13,258 nucleotides of DNA from Nitrospirota bacterium (GTDB lineage: Bacteria > Nitrospirota > UBA9217), in contig JAAXXJ010000050.1 of assembly GCA_013334545.1 (NCBI GenBank), forward strand, positions 847-14,104, given 5' to 3'. Below are positions 1 to 7,211 of the stretch, piece by piece. The position numbers and the translations under genes are program-made. Each line of letters starts with the position of its first letter. The stretch's first letter is position 1. The notes below the pieces were generated by a model that saw only the letters and a list, made by a program, of their open reading frames with translations, did not search any database and was not told the origin of the DNA.

Positions 1-387
1 GCCTCTGACCGGGTCATGATGAGCAGGGGCGCTTTTCATAAAGGGCACACACTCACGAAGGAAGACGTCTACGCAACGCTTATGGACAGCGTGCGTATCC
101 CGAAAGGGGCCATCCGCAATGAAAGCGGCGTATACGGCAAGACGCTGACCCGCTCGATCGTTGCCAGCGTTCCGCTCACCGACGCCATGGTCTCGGAAAC
201 CGAGGTGGTGAAACGCGGGCGCCGCATCGTCATGTATGTGGAAGCCCCCGGATTCACGGTCAAGACCGCGGGCGAACTGAAGCAGGATGCATCGGTGGGG
301 GGGGAGGTGAGCGTGCTCAACCTTGCATCAAAGAAGACGATCAGGGGGCAGCTGGTGGACGCGGACACGGTGCGGGTGGGGTTCTGA
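1..387 (+). CDS. flgA: Flagellar basal-body P-ring assembly protein FlgA (5' end cut by window)
   Basis: The reading frame is open from base 1, so this is the C-terminal part of a longer gene; the ATG at 16 is probably internal. FlgA is a periplasmic chaperone that assists assembly of FlgI into the P ring. The visible 128 codons match the SAF-type C-terminal half: a segment starting HKGHTLTKEDV, then a G-K-x-L-T-R-S-I stretch with a following PLTDAMV, then VVKRGRRIVM, and a closing beta segment with GGEVSVLNL and TIRGQLVDADTVRVGF. A run of eight G (297-304) encodes part of V-G-G-E. The stop is one base from the flgH ATG, so the two genes are probably co-translated. The order flgA-flgH-flgI-flgJ supports the call. 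Family identity is confident; the true start lies outside the window. Confidence 0.9.
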   Translation, partial: ASDRVMMSRGAFHKGHTLTKEDVYATLMDSVRIPKGAIRNESGVYGKTLTRSIVASVPLTDAMVSETEVVKRGRRIVMYVEAPGFTVKTAGELKQDASVGGEVSVLNLASKKTIRGQLVDADTVRVGF

Positions 388-388
388 T

Positions 389-1159
389 ATGCAGAAGACA
401 GTTCATTGCGGATCTCGGATTTCGGATTTCGGATTGCTCGATGGAGTGAGCAGGACCGTTCGTCGCCTGTCCCGCCTATTTCCCCTGTTGTCTCTCATTA
501 CGCTCTGCCTCATCCTTCATGCCTGCGCGACGCCGTCGCTGCCGGACCCTGCTCCTCGGTACATCCAGCCCAAGGCGGAAAACCGGCCCGCACCGCAGCA
601 GTCCTCGGTCAATTCGCTCTGGCGCGACACGGCAAGCCTCTACGAGGATGTCAAGGCACGGCGGCTGAACGATCTCGTGACCATCAATGTTCTCGAGAAC
701 ATGACCGGATCAGGCGCGGCGGACACGAACACCGGCAAGACATCGTCTGTCAACGGAAGCATCACCGATCTTTTCGGCCTGCCGCTCAGTGCCAGCGTCA
801 ATGGCGGCAGGTATAATCTGACGCCGTCATTGGCCGCCGCGTACGCGGACAGCTTTAAGGGAACGGGCGCGACCAAACGGCAGGGGAACCTCGTCGGCAC
901 CATCACGGCAAAGGTCGTGGAGGTGATGCCCAACGGGAACCTGACGCTGGAATCGAGAAAAGAGATCACCATCAACAACGAAAAGCAGATCCTCATCCTG
1001 AAAGGCATGGTGCGGCCCGACGACATCGGGATCGATAATACCATCGTCAGCAGCAAGGTCGCGGACGCGGAGGTCTTCTTTGTCGGGGACGGCGTGCTGC
1101 AGGAAAAACAGCGGCCTGGCTGGCTGGGCCGGATCGTAGGTGCACTATGGCCGTTCTAA
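389..1159 (+). CDS. flgH: Flagellar L-ring lipoprotein FlgH
   Basis: FlgH forms the outer-membrane L ring around the flagellar rod. The ATG at 389 follows the flgA stop by one base and has a GGTGGGG stretch about 8 bases upstream, giving 256 residues. A hydrophobic segment ends in a lipobox L-H-A-C with the acylated cysteine at residue 46, as expected for an outer-membrane lipoprotein. The mature part has family landmarks: SLWRDTASLYEDVKARRLNDLVTI, then NGNLTLESRKEITINNEKQ, and VRPDDIGIDNTIVSSKVADAEV. The region before the signal peptide is odd: residues 7-16 are encoded by four heptamer repeats (409-436). A GTG at 446 (codon 20) would give a conventional 26-residue signal peptide without the repeat, but lacks a clear ribosome binding site. 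The start is therefore uncertain; the identity is not. Confidence 0.94.
   Translation: MQKTVHCGSRISDFGLLDGVSRTVRRLSRLFPLLSLITLCLILHACATPSLPDPAPRYIQPKAENRPAPQQSSVNSLWRDTASLYEDVKARRLNDLVTINVLENMTGSGAADTNTGKTSSVNGSITDLFGLPLSASVNGGRYNLTPSLAAAYADSFKGTGATKRQGNLVGTITAKVVEVMPNGNLTLESRKEITINNEKQILILKGMVRPDDIGIDNTIVSSKVADAEVFFVGDGVLQEKQRPGWLGRIVGALWPF
409..436 (+). repeat. Four tandem heptamers (CGGATYT-like) in the flgH N-terminal region
   Basis: Four adjacent 7-mers are CGGATCT, CGGATTT, CGGATTT and CGGATTG. They lie just after the flgH ATG at 389 and before the signal-peptide core. If translated they encode the R-I-S-D-F-G-L segment, which has no obvious role in a lipoprotein signal. Total length is 28 bases, not a multiple of three, so the present frame depends on exact copy number. 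Confidence 0.85.
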
Positions 1160-2304
1160 TGGACATTAGGGTAAGGGGTCAGGGATCAGGGGTCAGGAAG
1201 ACACTGGTATTCCTCTGCCTTATGGTGGCTGCCGGCTCCTGGTTGCTTGCCCCTGAAATTCACGCCAAGCGGCTGAAGGATGTTGCCAGCTTTGAGGGCA
1301 TGCGGGAGAATAAGGTTGTCGGCTTTGGCCTGGTGGTCGGCCTGGACGGATCGGGCGACAAGGGCAAAGCCACCCTCCAGGTCGTTGCCAATATGCTCCT
1401 GCGGATGGGAGTGACCATTCCCCAGGCCTCTACCAATCTCAAGTCGAAGAACACGGCCGCGGTCATGGTCACGGCAACGCTCCCTCCCTACCCCAAGCCC
1501 GGCGTCAAGGTCGATGTGGTGGTCTCCACCATGAGTGATGCAAAGAGCCTGCAGGGAGGCACGCTGCTCCTTACACCGCTCAAGGGTGCGGACAACAAGG
1601 TCTATGCCCTTGCGCAGGGGCCGGTTTCCATCGGCGGGTTCGTGGGCGGCAGCGGCGGTACCACGGTAACGAAGAACCATACCACGGCGGGCAGGGTGCC
1701 GGAAGGCGCCATCGTCGAAGTGGATCCGAATTTCGTTTTTAGCGGCAAAACAGAGGTCCAGTTGTTCCTGTACCGCCCTGATTCCACCACGGCATCCGAT
1801 ATCGCCCGCCAGATAAACCTGAAGCTGAATGACGAGAAAGCGGCGTCCACCGTAGACCCGTCCACGGTGAAGGTCATCATTCCCGAGGCATATAAGAGCA
1901 GGCCGGTCGAATTCATGGCGGAGCTTGAGTCGATCGACGTCACGGTCGATGGCCCCACGCGGGTGGTCATCAACGAACGGACCGGGACCATTGTTATCGG
2001 AGAAGCCGTCAGAATTTCACCGGTGGCGATCTCCCACGGCAACCTTACCGTAGAGATCAAGACGGACATCAAGGTCTCCCAGCCGGGAGCGTTTGCCCCC
2101 GCAATGGCCGAGACCGTTGTTGTGCCTCAGACGGGCGTGGCGGTCACCGAGCAGAAGGCATCGCTTTTCGAGATCTCTGGCGCTTCGCTCGGCGAGGTGG
2201 TGCGTGCGCTCAACTCCCTCGGGGTCACCCCCCGCGACCTGGTCTCGATCGTCCAGGCGCTGAAGGTCGCCGGCGCGCTCCAGGCGCAGTTGGAGATCAT
2301 CTGA
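1147..2304 (+). CDS. flgI: Flagellar P-ring protein FlgI
   Basis: FlgI forms the periplasmic P ring in the peptidoglycan layer. The 385-residue length is typical. A signal peptide with a hydrophobic core at about residues 20-35 ends in E-I-H-A, with likely cleavage after Ala40. The mature N terminus has the family signature KRLKDVASFEG followed by NKVVGFGLVVGLDGSGDKG. Further landmarks are ALAQGPVSIGGF near residue 160 and GRVPEGAIVE near 180. Two starts are possible: ATG 1147, preceded by TAGGTG, and ATG 1159, which overlaps the flgH TAA. Either overlaps flgH and suggests translational coupling. Codons 11-17 are encoded by three heptamer repeats (1177-1197), an unusual insert ahead of the hydrophobic core. 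Confidence 0.95.
   Translation: MAVLMDIRVRGQGSGVRKTLVFLCLMVAAGSWLLAPEIHAKRLKDVASFEGMRENKVVGFGLVVGLDGSGDKGKATLQVVANMLLRMGVTIPQASTNLKSKNTAAVMVTATLPPYPKPGVKVDVVVSTMSDAKSLQGGTLLLTPLKGADNKVYALAQGPVSIGGFVGGSGGTTVTKNHTTAGRVPEGAIVEVDPNFVFSGKTEVQLFLYRPDSTTASDIARQINLKLNDEKAASTVDPSTVKVIIPEAYKSRPVEFMAELESIDVTVDGPTRVVINERTGTIVIGEAVRISPVAISHGNLTVEIKTDIKVSQPGAFAPAMAETVVVPQTGVAVTEQKASLFEISGASLGEVVRALNSLGVTPRDLVSIVQALKVAGALQAQLEII
1177..1197 (+). repeat. Three tandem heptamers (GGTCAGG-like) in the flgI N-terminal region
   Basis: Three adjacent 7-mers are GGTCAGG, GATCAGG and GGTCAGG, with a partly similar stretch (TAAGGGG) just before them. They encode the G-Q-G-S-G-V-R segment between the flgI start and its signal-peptide core. 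The period matches the repeat at the flgH start, but the unit is unrelated. Confidence 0.8.
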
Positions 2305-3041
2305 TGAAGATCATGCCGGACATGCGGCGGCCCCTTCCCGGTGCACTGGAGAACATCTCTGGCAAGCAGGATCCCGAGGCGGTCAAGAAGGCCGCCAGGG
2401 AAATGGAGTCCCTCTTTGCCTATGAGATGATCAAGGCCATGCGGGCGACGACGGGCGAGTCGGCAAAGAGCGGCCTTGGCAACGACACCTATCTGACCAT
2501 GTTCGACCTGGAGCTGTCAAAGCTCTTTGCCGAGCGCGGACTTGGTTTGCAGGATATGTTTGCCAAGGGGCTCTCGGCAGCTTCCAATAAGGCCAAGAGC
2601 GGCCAGTTAGAGAGCGTGAGCGGTGAGCTTAAGGCCATCCTGCCCGAAGAAGGTCGCATAGGCATCAGCTCTGATTTCGGGCCCCGGAAGGACCCGATCA
2701 GCGGGGAACGGAAGTTCCACCACGGGCTCGACATCCCGGCCCCCGCCGGGACCGGGATCCATCCGGTAAAGCCTGGCACGGTCCAGTTCAGCGGGGAACA
2801 GGCAGGGTACGGCAACGTCGTGGTCATTGACCACGGCGATGGCTTTGTATCGAAATATGCGCATAATCAGGCAAATTTGGTGAACACCGGCGAACGTGTA
2901 AGCCCCGCGACCGCCATTGCTACGGTCGGCAGCACCGGCAGGTCCACGGGCCCCCATGTTCATTTTGAAGTAGCCTATCAGGGCGAAAAGGTCGATCCGC
3001 GGGCCCTCCTGGCACAGGCGGAAGAACGAAGAAAAGGTTAA
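2304..3041 (+). CDS. flgJ: FlgJ: rod-binding domain fused to a LytM/M23 peptidase domain
   Basis: FlgJ caps the growing rod and, in two-domain forms, opens the peptidoglycan for it. The ATG shares its A with the flgI TGA, so the genes are coupled. Residues about 22-90 match the FlgJ rod-binding domain: AAREMESLFAYEMIKAMR and a later LSKLFAERGLG. A linker leads to an M23 metallopeptidase domain at about 115-235. The expected residues are present: H139 and D143 in H-H-G-L-D, H187 in K-Y-A-H, and H218/H220 in P-H-V-H-F-E. Enterobacterial FlgJ instead carries a glucosaminidase-type domain, and many bacteria have only the rod-binding half. This version would cleave peptide cross-links rather than glycan strands. 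No signal peptide is visible, consistent with export through the flagellar apparatus. Domain calls are confident; cleavage activity is inferred from the conserved residues. Confidence 0.92.
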   Translation: MKIMPDMRRPLPGALENISGKQDPEAVKKAAREMESLFAYEMIKAMRATTGESAKSGLGNDTYLTMFDLELSKLFAERGLGLQDMFAKGLSAASNKAKSGQLESVSGELKAILPEEGRIGISSDFGPRKDPISGERKFHHGLDIPAPAGTGIHPVKPGTVQFSGEQAGYGNVVVIDHGDGFVSKYAHNQANLVNTGERVSPATAIATVGSTGRSTGPHVHFEVAYQGEKVDPRALLAQAEERRKG

Positions 3042-3065
3042 AGATTTTGCAGACGGTGCCGATAA
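3039..3065 (+). promoter_or_regulatory. Sigma-28 (FliA) promoter for flgMNKL
   Basis: The sequence has TAAAGATT (3039-3046), an 11-base spacer and GCCGATAA (3058-3065). The known FliA consensus is TAAAGTTT-N11-GCCGATAA, so only one base differs. The -35 element begins with the flgJ TAA stop codon. The predicted start site, near 3072, leaves a leader of about 30 bases before the flgM ATG at 3101. Confidence 0.9.
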
Positions 3066-3100
3066 GATAACAAAAGCTCTTGCCTCGTTCAGGAGGAACC

Positions 3101-3400
3101 ATGAAGATCACTTCCCAGCAACCGCCCGAGAACCAAAACACGAACCGCGGCATCCAGAACGTCCAGAAGCCTGCCGGCACGGAGCAGGCAGAAAAGGCGG
3201 CCCCGGCGAAACAACCGGCGCCAGCCGACAAAGTGGACATTTCCGGCAGAAGCCGGGAGATCGCCGTCATCATGGCGTCGATCGCTCAGCTGCCTGACGT
3301 GCGCGCGCAGAAGGTCCAGGAGCTCAAGCAGGCTGTTGACGCGGGGACCTACAGCATCGATCCTCAAAAAATTGCGGAGAAACTGCTGAAAGATATATGA
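3101..3400 (+). CDS. flgM: Anti-sigma-28 factor FlgM
   Basis: FlgM binds the flagellar sigma factor FliA and holds back late flagellar genes until it is exported through the finished hook-basal body. The ATG at 3101 was chosen because AGGAGG lies at 3091-3096 with ideal spacing; an in-frame TTG at 3080 lacks such support. The 99-residue product is typical in size. The N-terminal half is rich in Pro, Gln, Ala and Lys and probably disordered. The C-terminal sigma-binding half contains DKVDISGRSREI, then LPDVRAQKVQELKQAVDAG and YSIDPQKIAEKLL, all hallmarks of the family. It lies directly behind a sigma-28 promoter, so FliA would drive its own inhibitor as a feedback loop. The final ATGA is shared with the flgN start. 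Confidence 0.95.
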   Translation: MKITSQQPPENQNTNRGIQNVQKPAGTEQAEKAAPAKQPAPADKVDISGRSREIAVIMASIAQLPDVRAQKVQELKQAVDAGTYSIDPQKIAEKLLKDI

Positions 3401-3852
3401 ACATTGAGCAGGGCATAAAGAACATCCTGTCCGAACAGGTCAGCGGATACCGGACCCTCCTCGATGTCCTCCGGAAAGAGCGCGAATACCTGTTTCACTT
3501 CAATGCGCCGGGCGTGGAAACCCTTTCGAAAGAGAAGGACACGATCGTGCTGCAGCTCAGGCTGCTTGAAGAAGAGCGGGTGCGTCTTATCCGTGCGTTT
3601 GCCGCGGACCATCAGCTCGGCGAGGACATCTCATTGCAGCGGGTCTCGGAGATCACCGGGGACGACGGGTTCCAGAAGCTCAGATCGCAGCTGGTCTCTC
3701 TGCTTCAGGGCATTACAGAATTCAACGATTTTAACCGGGTGCTGATCGAGCGTTCATCGGGCGTCGTGAAGAATGCACTGCATTTCCTCGGCTCCATCGG
3801 AGCCAACCTTGATTCAAAATCGAGCGGAACGCTCTTATCGCGGGAGGCTTAG
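3397..3852 (+). CDS. flgN: Flagellar export chaperone FlgN
   Basis: FlgN is a cytoplasmic chaperone that guards the hook-filament junction proteins FlgK and FlgL before export. The 151-residue protein is almost all predicted helix, with heptad-like patterns such as VLRKEREYLFHF and LQLRLLEEERVRLIRAF, and the family's early Glu/Gln-rich helix. Sequence conservation in this family is low, so the call leans on size, helical character and position: it overlaps flgM by four bases (ATGA) and abuts the flgK start, placing the chaperone beside its usual clients. Confidence 0.88.
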   Translation: MNIEQGIKNILSEQVSGYRTLLDVLRKEREYLFHFNAPGVETLSKEKDTIVLQLRLLEEERVRLIRAFAADHQLGEDISLQRVSEITGDDGFQKLRSQLVSLLQGITEFNDFNRVLIERSSGVVKNALHFLGSIGANLDSKSSGTLLSREA

Positions 3853-5487
3853 ATGTCGATCTCTGGTCTCTTCAATACCGCGCAATCGGGGCTCCTTGCC
3901 AGCCAAACCGCGCTCAGCGTTACCAGCAATAATATCGCGAACGTCAATACGCCGAGCTACTCCAAGCAGTCGGTGATCCTCCAGATAGCCCAGCCCACGG
4001 TCACGGGCAGCGGAACCATCGGCAGCGGCGTAACAGTATCGGGCATCACCCGGAGCTACGACCGGTTCATCCAGGCCCAGCTCATGGGCCAGGACCAGAG
4101 CACGAACAGGTCCGCGGCACAGGACCAGGCATGGGGCCAGATCGAACAGGTATTTAACGACGTACAGGGGACCGGGCTTTCCGCGGCTATGGCGGATTAT
4201 ATCAACGCCTGGAACGATGTCGCCACGGACCCGACCGGAATGACCCAGCGGAGCGTGCTGCTCCAGAAGGCATCGGCGCTGACCACTTCCGCGCAGCACA
4301 TCGAGAGCAGCATCGTCCAGACCCTGGACAACACCAATGCAAGCATTACCGGCGCGGCCAAGCAGGCCAATACGATTGCCAGCGCGATTGCACAGATCAA
4401 TGGCCAGATCATGCAACAGGAAGCGGGGTCGGGAGCGCAGACCGCCATTGACCTGCGCGACCAGCGCGATCAAAAATTGAACGAACTGTCGAAGCTCGTG
4501 GGTTTTTCCTCCTATGAGGACCCGAACGGATCGCTCACCGTCATGGTCGGCATGCGCACGCTGGTGTCCGGAACGGGCACAAACCAGTTTTCCACGGCGC
4601 GAAACGCGGACGGCAATCCCGACCTGTATCTCGATGGAATGAACATCACCGGAGCGGTCCAAAGCGGCCAGCTCGGCGGCCTCATCGAGGCACGGAAAGA
4701 CATTCAAACGAACGTATTGACATCATTCCGCAAGCTGATCGCGTCGCTTACGCAGCAGATGAACATTCAGCACCAGGCCGGATACGGTCTTGACGGATCA
4801 ACGGCGATGGATTTTTTCAATCCCCTTCAGGTCTCAACGATCAACAATTCGGCCAGTGCGAACATTACGGCAACAATTACCGACCCTGCCCTGCTCACTC
4901 TTGATGAGTACGCGATAACGTTCGACAGTGGCGGCAACTATTCCGTGTTCAACAAACAGTCCGGTGCTCTCGTTTCCGCCCCGGCCCCCTACGTGTCCGG
5001 GAACACCATATCGCTTCCCGGCGTTGATGTGGTCATCTCGGGCGCAGTCACCCCTGCGGATTCATTTGTGGTAAGCACGCTCACAACTGCCGTGAGCAAT
5101 TTCGGTGTTGCGTTAAGCGATCCGCGCCAGGTTGCGGCATCGTCATCGCCGCTGCAGCTCCCGGGAAACAACGCCAATGCGCTCCTGATGGTACAGTTGA
5201 CGGACACGGTTCAGGCCAATCTCGGCAACAATACGTTCGCGAGCTATTACGGGAGCATTGTTTCCACGGTCGGCGTTAAGAAGCAGACCGCAGCCAACAG
5301 TCTCTCCTTTGATCAGAACCTGCTCTCGGCCCTCCAGGCGAAACGGGATTCCATCTCAGGAGTGTCCCTTGATGAAGAGGCCGCCAACCTTATACGTTAC
5401 CAACGCTCATACCAGGCCGCAGCGCGCATGATCACCGTAACCGACGAGCTGCTGCAGACCGTACTGGCCATGGGCTCGGGCTTGTAA
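3853..5487 (+). CDS. flgK: Flagellar hook-associated protein 1, FlgK
   Basis: FlgK is the first of two junction proteins that connect the hook to the filament. The 544-residue length is normal. The N terminus has the rod/hook family signature: SGLFNTAQSGLLASQTAL followed by TSNNIANVNTPSYSKQ. The C terminus has the matching helix: SGVSLDEEAANLIRYQRS, then YQAAARMITVTDELLQTVL. The central part is variable and rich in Ser, Thr, Gly and Asn, as expected for the surface-exposed D2/D3 region. The ATG follows the flgN TAG without a gap, and GGGAGG lies about 5 bases upstream. It is part of the sigma-28 driven flgMNKL unit. Confidence 0.96.
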   Translation: MSISGLFNTAQSGLLASQTALSVTSNNIANVNTPSYSKQSVILQIAQPTVTGSGTIGSGVTVSGITRSYDRFIQAQLMGQDQSTNRSAAQDQAWGQIEQVFNDVQGTGLSAAMADYINAWNDVATDPTGMTQRSVLLQKASALTTSAQHIESSIVQTLDNTNASITGAAKQANTIASAIAQINGQIMQQEAGSGAQTAIDLRDQRDQKLNELSKLVGFSSYEDPNGSLTVMVGMRTLVSGTGTNQFSTARNADGNPDLYLDGMNITGAVQSGQLGGLIEARKDIQTNVLTSFRKLIASLTQQMNIQHQAGYGLDGSTAMDFFNPLQVSTINNSASANITATITDPALLTLDEYAITFDSGGNYSVFNKQSGALVSAPAPYVSGNTISLPGVDVVISGAVTPADSFVVSTLTTAVSNFGVALSDPRQVAASSSPLQLPGNNANALLMVQLTDTVQANLGNNTFASYYGSIVSTVGVKKQTAANSLSFDQNLLSALQAKRDSISGVSLDEEAANLIRYQRSYQAAARMITVTDELLQTVLAMGSGL

Positions 5488-5492
5488 GCAGT

Positions 5493-6503
5493 ATGCGAAT
5501 AACCCCGTTCATGATATTCAACCAGCTCAATCAGTCGCTGGAAAAGACCTTGCAGAGTTATTCCCGGCTCAATGACAGCCTGGCCTCCGGAAAACGGCTC
5601 CTTGCTCCGTCGGATGATCCCAACGGCATTGCGCGGGCAATAGATTACACGCTTGGTATCAATGCCAACAACCAGTTCAAGACGAATATCGACGCAGCCT
5701 CGACCAGTCTTAATGTTACCAATACGACCCTGACCTTAGCCGAAAAAACGCTCTCGGACATTCAGAGCCTGATCAATGCAGCCTCAAGTGGCCAACAGGA
5801 TCCCTTGAACAGTGCCTCGAATGCAAAACTGGCTGGTTCCTTCAGGGACATGCTCTACGACCTGGCGAACACAAAGATGACGAACAACCAGTACCTCTTC
5901 GGCGGGTTCAGGTCCGACACTCAGCCCTACGCTGCCGGCACCTATGATTACCAGGGAGATTCGGGGATCGTCAGGGTGCCGATCGACTCGGGGGCCACAC
6001 TGCCGGTCAATGTCACGGGGAATGCGACCTTCAGCTATACGCTCGCCGCCCCGATATCGCAACAGATCGGCAATGGAAATTTTGTGCACTATACCCCGGG
6101 AGCCGGAACGACGGTCGACGTCGAGATCCGGGATGCAACCGACACGACGGTCCTTGATACGTTCAGTTTTTCGAACGCCATCCAGATGACCGATCTGCTG
6201 AGCACGGCCATCGGATCGAACGATACTTCAAGAATGCAGGCACTCATACAACCTTTTGCCCAGGTGCAGGAACAACTCCGCACGACAATGGCGGACGTTG
6301 GTACACGCGTGTTCAGGCTCGATGCCCAATCGACCTGGCTGACCAACAACACAAACTCTCTGACGAACTCCCTTTCGACCATCGTGGATGCGGACCCGGT
6401 CCGGACCGTCGCGCAGCTGAAACAGACCGAGGTCACGCTCCAGGCTTTGCGCGATTCAGCATCGCGGGTCCTTTCGCAGTCACTCTTTGATTTTCTGAAA
6501 TAA
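5493..6503 (+). CDS. flgL: Flagellar hook-associated protein 3, FlgL
   Basis: FlgL is the second junction protein and the platform for flagellin polymerisation. The 336 residues share the flagellin fold at both ends. The N-terminal helix has MRITPFMIFNQLNQSLEKT and LNDSLASGKRLLAPSDDPNG, which is the canonical family motif. The C-terminal helix ends TLQALRDSASRVLSQSLFDFLK. The central domain has NNQYLFGGFRSDTQPY, also typical. The start lies five bases after the flgK stop. It appears to be the last gene of the operon; a terminator-like hairpin lies about 130 bases on. The csrA and fliW genes that often follow flgL are absent here. Confidence 0.96.
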   Translation: MRITPFMIFNQLNQSLEKTLQSYSRLNDSLASGKRLLAPSDDPNGIARAIDYTLGINANNQFKTNIDAASTSLNVTNTTLTLAEKTLSDIQSLINAASSGQQDPLNSASNAKLAGSFRDMLYDLANTKMTNNQYLFGGFRSDTQPYAAGTYDYQGDSGIVRVPIDSGATLPVNVTGNATFSYTLAAPISQQIGNGNFVHYTPGAGTTVDVEIRDATDTTVLDTFSFSNAIQMTDLLSTAIGSNDTSRMQALIQPFAQVQEQLRTTMADVGTRVFRLDAQSTWLTNNTNSLTNSLSTIVDADPVRTVAQLKQTEVTLQALRDSASRVLSQSLFDFLK

Positions 6504-6828
6504 TTGCCAGGGCGATATCTCCAGCCAGGACATCATGGTTTTGCGATGGGTTTTTCCTGTTCTGCAGTACTAGCGTTTTCACCTTGGCCATCGTGAGAAC
6601 GATTGTGGCCTCTGATGCTATGTCTTTTGTCAGAGAGCCCTCGAAACGGGGCTTTTTCAGTTTTACGGCAATCTCCCGGGTTCTACGCCGACATCTCCTC
6701 ATGCCCCCGCATCCACCGCTATCCCGCTTGACTAAAGACAAAAACCGGTTTCGTTGTTATCCGATCTTTTCAGGCCTTGGTATGCCCCTTCAATGCCGCA
6801 GCGCACTTTTCCGGTCAATATAAAAGAA
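6504..6828. other. Non-coding spacer between flgL and the signalling cluster
   Basis: Apart from the terminator-like hairpin at 6635-6657 I see no gene here. A minus-strand frame crosses the region but runs into the end of flgL, lacks a ribosome binding site and resembles nothing I recognise. I see no riboswitch-like conserved core. Confidence 0.6.
6635..6657 (+). terminator. Likely rho-independent terminator after flgL
   Basis: AGCCC (6636-6640) pairs with GGGCT (6648-6652) around a 7-base loop, followed by a T run (TTTTT, partly overlapping the stem). It lies 130 bases after the flgL stop in non-coding sequence. The stem is short, so strength is uncertain. Confidence 0.55.
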
Positions 6829-6857
6829 TTCCCATACGGTATTTTTTGGTGTATATT
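6829..6857 (+). promoter_or_regulatory. Sigma-70-like promoter for the 6882 gene
   Basis: TTCCCA (6829-6834) stands 17 bases from TATATT (6852-6857), matching the housekeeping consensus at 4/6 and 5/6 positions. The surrounding sequence is AT-rich compared with nearby genes. Predicted transcription starts near 6864, followed by AGGAG (6870-6874) and the ATG at 6882. It would open the HDOD/GGDEF operon separately from the flagellar genes. Confidence 0.6.
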
Positions 6858-6881
6858 GCTAGGAATCTCAGGAGAGCCTAT

Positions 6882-7211
6882 ATGCAAAACATACCGTTGA
6901 CCCTGGCCAAGGCCGGCATGGTAGTTGCTAAAGAGATCAAGGCGTCCGACGACCCTGCCAGCATGACCGTCTGCGGCAAGGGTGTAAAATTGACTGATTC
7001 GCTCCTCAGGCGGCTGGAACAGATGGGCATCCAATCCGTGAACGTTGAGGGACATCCGGTCAAGATGGAAGGCGAGTCAACCGTCGAGGAAATGCTCGCT
7101 GCGCTGGAGCATCGTTTCCGGCGCGCAGGTGACGATCCCCTGATGCTGATGATCAAGGAAGTGTACAAGGGGCAGATCCGGCGGTCCATGGGGGATGCAG
7201 GTGCAAAGTAA
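6882..7211 (+). CDS. 109-aa protein resembling the N-terminal module of HD-GYP regulators
   Basis: The ATG at 6882 was preferred over an in-frame ATG at 6777 because AGGAG lies 7 bases before it and a promoter-like sequence sits between the two. The N-terminal half reads like the short module found ahead of some HD-GYP phosphodiesterase domains: LAKAGMVVAKEI, then VCGKGVKLTDSLLRRLEQMGIQ, which has the pattern 'L-x-x-G-M-V-x-A ... G-x-x-L-T-x-x-L-x-x-R-L-x-x-x-G-I'. The C-terminal half (about 65-105) is helical and charged. No catalytic domain follows in the same frame. The gene overlaps the next (HDOD) gene by 17 bases, so the two are probably co-translated and may act together. The role is unknown; a regulatory or partner function in signalling is inferred from context. 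Confidence 0.72.
   Translation: MQNIPLTLAKAGMVVAKEIKASDDPASMTVCGKGVKLTDSLLRRLEQMGIQSVNVEGHPVKMEGESTVEEMLAALEHRFRRAGDDPLMLMIKEVYKGQIRRSMGDAGAK

Noticed and set aside
3835..4707. 290-aa minus-strand reading frame opposite flgK
   Set aside because: It is a mirror frame of an unmistakable flgK and has no recognisable features of its own.
6433..6741. 102-aa minus-strand reading frame after flgL
   Set aside because: It overlaps the flgL 3' end, has no ribosome binding site or recognisable motif, and contains the terminator-like hairpin.
6733..6768. Sigma-28 promoter (TAAAGACA ... CCGATCTT) upstream of the 6882 gene
   Set aside because: The spacing between the two halves is about 20 bases rather than 11, so it does not fit the FliA consensus.
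6504..6881. Cyclic di-nucleotide riboswitch ahead of the signalling operon
   Set aside because: I looked for a GEMM-type core in this leader and in 11032-11250 and found no matching conserved segments.
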